From: Tsukamurella paurometabola
GTDB lineage: Bacteria > Actinomycetota > Actinomycetes > Mycobacteriales > Mycobacteriaceae
DNA: 64,000 nt
Direction: 5' to 3'
Assembly: GCF_900631615.1 (NCBI RefSeq)
Contig: NZ_LR131273.1
Span: 2,574,850-2,638,849, forward strand
Part shown: piece after piece, positions 55,963 through 64,000 of the stretch
Layout: every line of letters starts with the position of its first letter
How positions within the stretch are numbered: the stretch's first letter is position 1
Program-made: the position numbers and the translations under genes
The notes under the pieces: model-generated
Seen by the model: only the letters and a program-made list of their open reading frames with translations
Databases searched by the model: none
What the model was told of the DNA's origin: nothing

Positions 55963-56014
55963 ATCACACGCCGATCGGAACGTTTCGACAACGGTCGCGC
56001 CCATATGGGCGCGA
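55963..56014 (-). promoter_or_regulatory. pfkA promoter with 20-bp palindromic operator
   Basis: A perfect palindrome TCGCGCCCAT/ATGGGCGCGA (55995-56014). Reading toward pfkA, the core GCCCATATGGGC (56010-55999) is followed by 7 nt, -35 TTGTCG (55991-55986), a 17-nt spacer and -10 TGTGAT (55968-55963). The same core, spacing and -35 occur upstream of pyk. The palindrome also overlaps the -35 position of the divergent regulator gene. Confidence 0.8.
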
Positions 56015-56032
56015 ATCGATGCGGTCCGGCTC

Positions 56033-56038
56033 TACGCT
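56033..56038 (+). promoter_or_regulatory. Putative -10 of the sorC-type regulator gene
   Basis: TACGCT would start transcription near 56045, about 40 nt before the GTG. Its -35 position (about 56010-56015) lies inside the palindrome, suggesting autorepression. Confidence 0.45.
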
Positions 56039-56084
56039 GAGGGGGGCGCGGTCGCCCGACCGCGGCGTCCCGAGGAGGTGTCGA

Positions 56085-57047
56085 GTGGGTTCCATGGGGC
56101 CGGCCGAAGTGGTCCGGGCAGCAGCCATCGCGCGGAGGTTCTACTTCGACGGGAAGTCGAAGATGGAGATCGGCGCCGAGTACGGGCTGTCGCGCTACAA
56201 GGTGGCCAGGATTCTGGACGCGTGCCTCGAATCGGGCCTGGTCCGCATCGAGATCAACACCGATTCGGCGATCGACGCCGACCTGTCCGAGCGGCTGCGC
56301 CGCGCCTACGGGCTGCGGCGCGCGCTGGTCGCGACGGGCTCGTTCACCGATTTCGACGGCCTGCGCCACGGGTTGGGCCGCGTCGCCGCCGACCTGCTCA
56401 GTGAGGTCGTGACCGAGACCGACGTGCTGGGCGTCGGCTGGGGACGAACCCTCGACGCGATGGCGCAGCACGTCCGCGACCTGCCGCCGTGCACGATCGT
56501 CCAGATGTCCGGCGTCGTCGGCGATGTGCAGGCCAGCTCCGTCGACCTGGTGCGCCAGCTGACATCGGTCTCGCACGGGCCGCAGTACCCGATCTACGCC
56601 CCGCTGATCATGTCGGACCAGCGGATGAAGGCCGCGCTCGCCCGGCAGCCGAACATCGCCGCCGCGATGGCGTTGTGGCAGCGGATCACCGTGGCCGTCG
56701 TGGCCGTCGGGAGTCTGGACCTCACGGGTTCGCAGGTCTACGCCATGCTGTCGGATCAGGGCCGGGCGGAACTGGATTCACTCAACGTCGCCGCCGAGCT
56801 GTGCGCCATCCAGTTCGACGCCGCAGGGCGCCCCGTGCGCACCACCTACAGCGGCCGCACACTCGCCATCTCGTACCGCGAACTGAGCGCCGTCGACGAG
56901 GTCATCGCCATCGCCGGCGGTCACCAGAAGGTGGAGGCCATCCGCGCCAGCCTGATCAGCGGCGTGGTCACGTCCTTGGTGACCGACCGCGAGACCGCCA
57001 TCTCGCTACTGCGCGTCGCACCGGCGGAGTCCGCCGATCACGCATAG
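56085..57047 (+). CDS. SorC/CggR-family sugar-responsive regulator, predicted to control pfkA and pyk
   Basis: A 320-residue protein. The N-terminal HTH is VVRAAAIARRFYFDGKSKMEIGAEYGLSRYKVARILDACLESGLVRIEI. The rest is the SorC-type sugar-phosphate-binding domain (GLGRVAADLLSEVVTETDVLGVGWGRTLDAMAQHV; TYSGRTLAISYRELSAVDEVIAIAGGHQKVEAIRASLISGVVTSLVTD). The start is taken as GTG 56085, 6 nt after AGGAGG; ATG 56094 is too far from it. Identical palindromes lie in the divergent region with pfkA and one base after the stop, before pyk. By analogy with CggR the effector could be a glycolytic phosphosugar (inference). Confidence 0.85.
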   Translation: MGSMGPAEVVRAAAIARRFYFDGKSKMEIGAEYGLSRYKVARILDACLESGLVRIEINTDSAIDADLSERLRRAYGLRRALVATGSFTDFDGLRHGLGRVAADLLSEVVTETDVLGVGWGRTLDAMAQHVRDLPPCTIVQMSGVVGDVQASSVDLVRQLTSVSHGPQYPIYAPLIMSDQRMKAALARQPNIAAAMALWQRITVAVVAVGSLDLTGSQVYAMLSDQGRAELDSLNVAAELCAIQFDAAGRPVRTTYSGRTLAISYRELSAVDEVIAIAGGHQKVEAIRASLISGVVTSLVTDRETAISLLRVAPAESADHA

Positions 57048-57048
57048 T

Positions 57049-57096
57049 GCCCATATGGGCGTGACGGTTGTCACTCCGATCGCGGGTGCATACGTT
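57049..57096 (+). promoter_or_regulatory. pyk promoter with CCCATATGGG operator
   Basis: Palindrome GCCCATATGGGC (57049-57060), 7 nt, -35 TTGTCA (57068-57073), 17-nt spacer, -10 TACGTT (57091-57096), 7 nt, then the GTG start (leaderless). The block from palindrome to -35 matches the pfkA promoter at 22 of 25 positions. Confidence 0.82.
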
Positions 57097-57103
57097 CCGT
57101 CCT

Positions 57104-58534
57104 GTGACTCGTCGAACCAAGATCGTCTGCACCCTGGGCCCTGCTGTCGGAACGGATGAGAAGGTGCTCGCTCTCGTTGAGGAGGGCATGGATGTTGCGC
57201 GCCTGAATTTCAGCCATGGCGAACACGCCGACCATGCGGTGAACTACAACCGCGTGCGTGCCGCGTCGGATAGGACCGGCCGGGCTGTCGGGATCCTCGC
57301 TGATCTGCAGGGCCCGAAGATCCGGCTGGGTCGGTTCGCCGGCGACGGTCGGACCGTGTGGGAGACGGGTGAGACGGTGCGGATCACCGTCGAGGATGTG
57401 GTCGGTACGCATGATCGGGTGTCGACCACGTACAAGGAGTTGGCGCAGGACGCGCGTCCGGGTGATCGGTTGTTGGTCGATGACGGGAAGGTCGGCCTGA
57501 AGGTCGTCTCTGTCGACGGCAATGATGTGGTGTGTGAGGTCACTGAGGGTGGCCCCGTTTCCAACAACAAGGGTGTGTCCCTGCCGGGGATGAACGTGTC
57601 GGTGCCGGCGCTCAGTGAGAAGGACATCGAGGATCTGGAGTTCGCGCTCGGGTTGGGTGTGGATTTCATTGCGCTGTCGTTCGTGCGGTCGCCGGCGGAT
57701 ATCGAGCGGGTGCATGCGGTGATGGACCGGGTGGGTCGGCGGATTCCGGTGATCGCGAAGTTGGAGAAGCCGGAGGCGATCGAGAATCTGGAGGCGGTGA
57801 TTCTGGCGTTCGATGCGGTGATGGTCGCGCGTGGTGATCTGGGCGTGGAGTTGCCGCTGGAGGAGGTGCCGCTGGTGCAGAAGCGGGCGATTCAGATCGC
57901 GCGGGAGAACGCCAAGCCGGTGATCGTGGCGACGCAGATGTTGGAGTCGATGATCGAGAACAGCCGTCCGACGCGGGCGGAGGCCTCGGATGTGGCGAAT
58001 GCGGTGCTCGACGGTGCGGACGCGGTGATGCTCTCGGGTGAGGTGTCGGTGGGCAAGTACCCGATCGAGACGGTGCGCACGATGGGCAAGATCGTGCAGG
58101 CCGTCGAGAACGTCGACGACGGAGCGCCGTCCATTCCTCCCCTCAATCACGTGCCGCGCACCAGGCCGGGCGTCTTGTCGTACGCGGCCCGCGATATCGG
58201 GGAGCGGCTCAACGCCAAGGCCCTCGTCGCGTTCACCCAGTCCGGTGACACGGTGCGCCGGCTGGCGCGCCTGCACACGCGGCTGCCGCTGCTGGCGTTC
58301 ACGCCGCTGCCCGAGGTCCGCAGCCAGCTCGCCCTGTCCTGGGGTACGGAGACCTTCCTCGTCGACGGTGCCGACAGCACCGACGCGATGATCCGGCAGG
58401 TCGACCACTCGCTCGAGGGCATCGGTGACTATTCCCGCGGGGATCAGGTCGTGATCGTCGCCGGCGCGCCCCCCGGGACCGTCGGTTCCACCAACCTCGT
58501 CCACGTGCACCGCATCGGCGAAGACGACCACTGA
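57104..58534 (+). CDS. pyk: Pyruvate kinase
   Basis: Makes pyruvate and ATP from phosphoenolpyruvate. The 476-residue enzyme has the N-terminal RRTKIVCTLGPA, ARLNFSHG, the active-site MVARGDLGVELPLEEV with IPVIAKLEKPEAI (catalytic Lys), ATQMLESMIENSRPTRAEASDVANAVLDGADAVMLSGE and the C-terminal Asn/allosteric domain. The start is GTG 57104 (VTRRTK), 7 nt from the -10. Codons in the middle (about 57160-58090) favour G/T third bases (GGT, GAT, TTG, GTG), while the 3' 440 bases return to the local C/G pattern. Confidence 0.96.
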   Translation: MTRRTKIVCTLGPAVGTDEKVLALVEEGMDVARLNFSHGEHADHAVNYNRVRAASDRTGRAVGILADLQGPKIRLGRFAGDGRTVWETGETVRITVEDVVGTHDRVSTTYKELAQDARPGDRLLVDDGKVGLKVVSVDGNDVVCEVTEGGPVSNNKGVSLPGMNVSVPALSEKDIEDLEFALGLGVDFIALSFVRSPADIERVHAVMDRVGRRIPVIAKLEKPEAIENLEAVILAFDAVMVARGDLGVELPLEEVPLVQKRAIQIARENAKPVIVATQMLESMIENSRPTRAEASDVANAVLDGADAVMLSGEVSVGKYPIETVRTMGKIVQAVENVDDGAPSIPPLNHVPRTRPGVLSYAARDIGERLNAKALVAFTQSGDTVRRLARLHTRLPLLAFTPLPEVRSQLALSWGTETFLVDGADSTDAMIRQVDHSLEGIGDYSRGDQVVIVAGAPPGTVGSTNLVHVHRIGEDDH

Positions 58535-58598
58535 GGGCCCACGGCCCCAACGACATCGAAACCCAATCGGATGCCGAGCATCCACGGAGAGGACAGAC

Positions 58599-62012
<3,414 letters not shown>

Positions 62013-62025
62013 CAAGCCCGACTGA

Positions 62026-63183
62026 TCACAGCACCGTCGACAGTCGCCGGACGGCCTCGCGGAGGTCGTCCGGCGATCCGGTCGTGAAGCACAACCGCAG
62101 GGCGTGGCCGAGATCGCGCCGCACCGCGAAGGCCGAGCCGGGAACGTAGGCGACACCCGCCTCGACGGCCGCGGTGAGCGGCGCGGACGTCGCTGTGCCG
62201 TCGGTGAACTCACCCCAGAGGAACATGCCGCCCTCGGGCTTCGTCAGGCGCAGGCGATCACCGAAGGCGTCGACCAGCGCGGCGTGCAGGGCCAACGCGC
62301 GCTCGGCGTAGACGGCGCGGATGCCGGCGACATGCCGGTCGAGCCACGCGGTATCGGCGAGCAGCTCCGCGGCGATCGCCTGCGTGAGACTCGAGCCGCA
62401 CAGGTCGGCGCCCTGCTTGAGCCGCTCCACGAGGGCCAACACCCTGGCGTCACCGTGCATCCACCCCACGCGCAGCGACGGCGCCACGATCTTCGACGCG
62501 CTCGACAGACGCAGCACCCGGTCGGAGAACGCGGCGACGGGAGGCACCGTCGAACCCGCGAACCGCAGGCCGCCGTACGGGTCGTCCTCGATGATCCAGA
62601 AGCCGAATTCGTCCGCGAGGCCGGCGAGCTCGCGCCGCCGCTCCTCGGACAGCGTGGCACCGCCGGGGTTGTGGAAGTTCGAGACGGTGTGGACGATGCG
62701 GACCCCTCCGCGCTCGAGCAGCGGACGCAGCTCGTCGACGCGCATCCCTTCGGCGTCCATCGGCACGCCGACGACGCGGGCTCGCGTGGTGTCGAAGGCC
62801 TGCAGAGCGCCGATGTAGCCGGGGTCCTCGACGATCACCGTGTCGCCGGGGTCGAGCAGCGCCTGCGCGAGGAGCGAGAGCGCCTGCTGCGAGCCGTGCG
62901 TCACGACCACCGCGCCGGGATCCCGGCCCACGATCGCGGTCTCGCGCGCGTGCACCACCTCACGGAGCGCCGGCACCCCGGTGGTCACGCCGTACTGCAG
63001 CGCCGCCGGGGACCGCAGGGCCGCCTCCGCCGCCGCGGAGACCCGATCGGTGGGCAACAGCTCCGGAGCCGGAAGGCCGCCCGCGAGCGAGATCACCCCG
63101 GGACGCTCGGTCACCGCGAGCAGGTCACGGATCGCCGAGCCGCGCACGGCCCGGACGGACAGGGAACCGGATTCCTCGGACAT
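62026..63183 (-). CDS. PLP-dependent aminotransferase (class I/II, 2-aminoadipate-transaminase-like)
   Basis: A 385-residue fold-type I aminotransferase. Features: GVISLAGGLPAPELLPTD at the N-terminus, LQYGVTTGVPALREVV, VVVTHGSQQALSLLAQALLDPGDTVIVEDPGYIGAL, the Asn-His-Pro-like VSNFHNPGGATLS, EDDPYGGLRF (PLP-ring Asp region), the internal-aldimine Lys in LRLSSASKIVAPSLRVGW, and an Arg near the C-terminus (ALRLCFTTG). The family includes LysN/ArAT enzymes and MocR C-domains, but no GntR domain is present. It is convergent with eno (13 bp apart); the start ATG is 63181-63183. Confidence 0.85.
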   Translation of the reverse strand: MSEESGSLSVRAVRGSAIRDLLAVTERPGVISLAGGLPAPELLPTDRVSAAAEAALRSPAALQYGVTTGVPALREVVHARETAIVGRDPGAVVVTHGSQQALSLLAQALLDPGDTVIVEDPGYIGALQAFDTTRARVVGVPMDAEGMRVDELRPLLERGGVRIVHTVSNFHNPGGATLSEERRRELAGLADEFGFWIIEDDPYGGLRFAGSTVPPVAAFSDRVLRLSSASKIVAPSLRVGWMHGDARVLALVERLKQGADLCGSSLTQAIAAELLADTAWLDRHVAGIRAVYAERALALHAALVDAFGDRLRLTKPEGGMFLWGEFTDGTATSAPLTAAVEAGVAYVPGSAFAVRRDLGHALRLCFTTGSPDDLREAVRRLSTVL

Positions 63184-63226
63184 GCGAGCACTCTCTCAGC
63201 GCAGCTCCCAATTGTCGAGACGAATA

Positions 63227-63241
63227 TCTCAATATATGAGA
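63227..63241 (-). promoter_or_regulatory. AT-rich inverted repeat upstream of the aminotransferase gene
   Basis: TCTCA-ATATA-TGAGA, a perfect 5-bp inverted repeat in an AT-rich island about 45 nt before the ATG. It could contain the -10 (TATATT on the minus strand) and an operator. Confidence 0.4.
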
Positions 63242-63250
63242 AATGCTGAT

Positions 63251-64000
63251 TCAGGCCCAGTTCAGGGTGCGCTCCACTGCGCGGTTCCACTCGGCGTACA
63301 GGTGCTCACGCTGCTCCGCGGGCATCGTCGGCAGCCACCGCGCGTCCTCCGCCCAGTTGGTGCGGATCTCGTCCAGCGTCCACACCCCGGTCGCGTAGCC
63401 CGCGGCGTAGGCGGCGCCGAGCGCGGTGGTCTCGATGACCCGCGGGCGGATCACCGGCACGTCGAGCACGTCGGCCTGGAACTGCATCAGCGTGTCGTTG
63501 ACGACCATGCCCCCGTCCACGCGCAGTTCGGTCAGCGGAATACCGCTGTCGCCGTTCATCGCCTCGATCACCTCGCGCGACTGGTACGCGGTGGCCTCCA
63601 GCGCGGCCCGCGCGATGTGCCGCTTGTCGGAGAAGCGGGTCAGGCCCACGATCACCCCGCGGGCGTCCGGCCGCCAGCGCGGCGCGAACAGGCCCGAGAA
63701 CGCCGGCACCACGTAGACGCCGCCGTTGTCGGGCACCCCGGTCGCGAGGTCCTCGACCTCCGGCGCCGTCGAGATGATGCCCAGGTTGTCGCGCAGCCAC
63801 TGCACCAGCGAGCCGCTCACCGCGACCGAGCCCTCCAGTGCGTACACGGTCGCCTCGTCGCCGAGCTTGTAGCAGACCGTCGTCAGGAGGCCGTGCTCGC
63901 TGAAGATCGGCCGCTCGCCCGTGTTCAGGAGGAGGAAGTTACCGGTGCCGTACGTGTTCTTCGCCGAACCCTCGTCGAGGGCCGCCTGCCCGAACATCGC
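63251..64000 (-). CDS. glpK: Glycerol kinase, C-terminal 249 residues (N-terminus outside window)
   Basis: Phosphorylates glycerol to glycerol-3-phosphate. The visible part has the FGGY-kinase motifs [102 protein letters not shown] and [24 protein letters not shown], ending ERTLNWA. It reads in from beyond base 64000. It lies 67 bp upstream of the aminotransferase gene on the same strand. Confidence 0.95.
   Translation of the reverse strand, partial: AMFGQAALDEGSAKNTYGTGNFLLLNTGERPIFSEHGLLTTVCYKLGDEATVYALEGSVAVSGSLVQWLRDNLGIISTAPEVEDLATGVPDNGGVYVVPAFSGLFAPRWRPDARGVIVGLTRFSDKRHIARAALEATAYQSREVIEAMNGDSGIPLTELRVDGGMVVNDTLMQFQADVLDVPVIRPRVIETTALGAAYAAGYATGVWTLDEIRTNWAEDARWLPTMPAEQREHLYAEWNRAVERTLNWA

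Overview
The window is a contiguous piece of a high-GC actinobacterial chromosome with dense, mostly convergently and divergently packed genes and no intergenic gap above about 250 bases. The gene order sdhCDAB / cdd-deoA / add / Rv3311-like / upp / phosphosugar mutase / purine nucleoside phosphorylase / two amidohydrolases / gamma-glutamylcyclotransferase / lpdA follows, from memory, the Mycobacterium tuberculosis Rv3303c-Rv3319 block. The folD-DUF3017, metX, trpS-yihY and dacB neighbourhoods also match that part of the mycobacterial chromosome. I therefore place it in the Mycobacteriales, outside Mycobacterium itself (Tsukamurella- or Gordonia-like); the genus is a guess. No rRNA, tRNA, CRISPR array, IS element or prophage was seen.

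Layout. 1-9.6 kb: the N-terminal three quarters of pyruvate carboxylase, a membrane alpha/beta-hydrolase, trmL, a DUF308 membrane protein, folD-DUF3017, an anchored Pro/Thr-rich surface protein, and metX behind a SAM-IV-type riboswitch. 9.7-19 kb: an MFS pump; a lipoprotein RNase of the barnase family with its barstar and xthA; trpS and a YihY protein; dacB with an amino-acid permease; a thioredoxin-like ferredoxin and a deazaflavin-dependent reductase. 19-24.4 kb: a PadR-MFS drug-efflux pair facing an operon of ribbon-helix-helix regulator, DUF4097 protein and ABC exporter. 24.5-48 kb: the conserved succinate dehydrogenase and nucleoside-salvage block (cdd, deoA, add, upp, punA, phosphosugar mutase) with a two-component system, a type VII-like small protein plus NlpC/P60 hydrolase pair, two M20 amidohydrolases, an SDR with its ArsR-like regulator, and LpdA. 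48-49.7 kb: an ECF41-type sigma factor with an NAD-dependent epimerase-like gene. 49.7-54.8 kb: a galactose operon (sodium symporter, small membrane protein, DeoR regulator, galT, galK). 54.9-62 kb: a glycolytic cluster pfkA <- -> sorC-type regulator, pyk, fba, gap, eno. The end holds a PLP aminotransferase and the C-terminal part of glycerol kinase.

How it fits together. Galactose would enter by the symporter and be phosphorylated and transferred by GalK/GalT (galE is not here). Its carbon could then feed the adjacent glycolytic enzymes. The strongest new signal is a shared regulatory block upstream of pfkA and pyk, the two committed glycolytic steps: the palindrome GCCCATATGGGC, then exactly 7 nt, then a TTGTC(A/G) -35 element. 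It flanks both ends of the SorC/CggR-family regulator gene. Other points of interest are mosaic codon use inside pyk, fba and eno; hairpins that overlap the start codons of trmL and the deazaflavin reductase; an operator placed exactly between -35 and -10 of the RHH-ABC operon; and a recurrent TANNNT box 6-8 nt before the start codon of about 14 genes, indicating widespread leaderless transcription.
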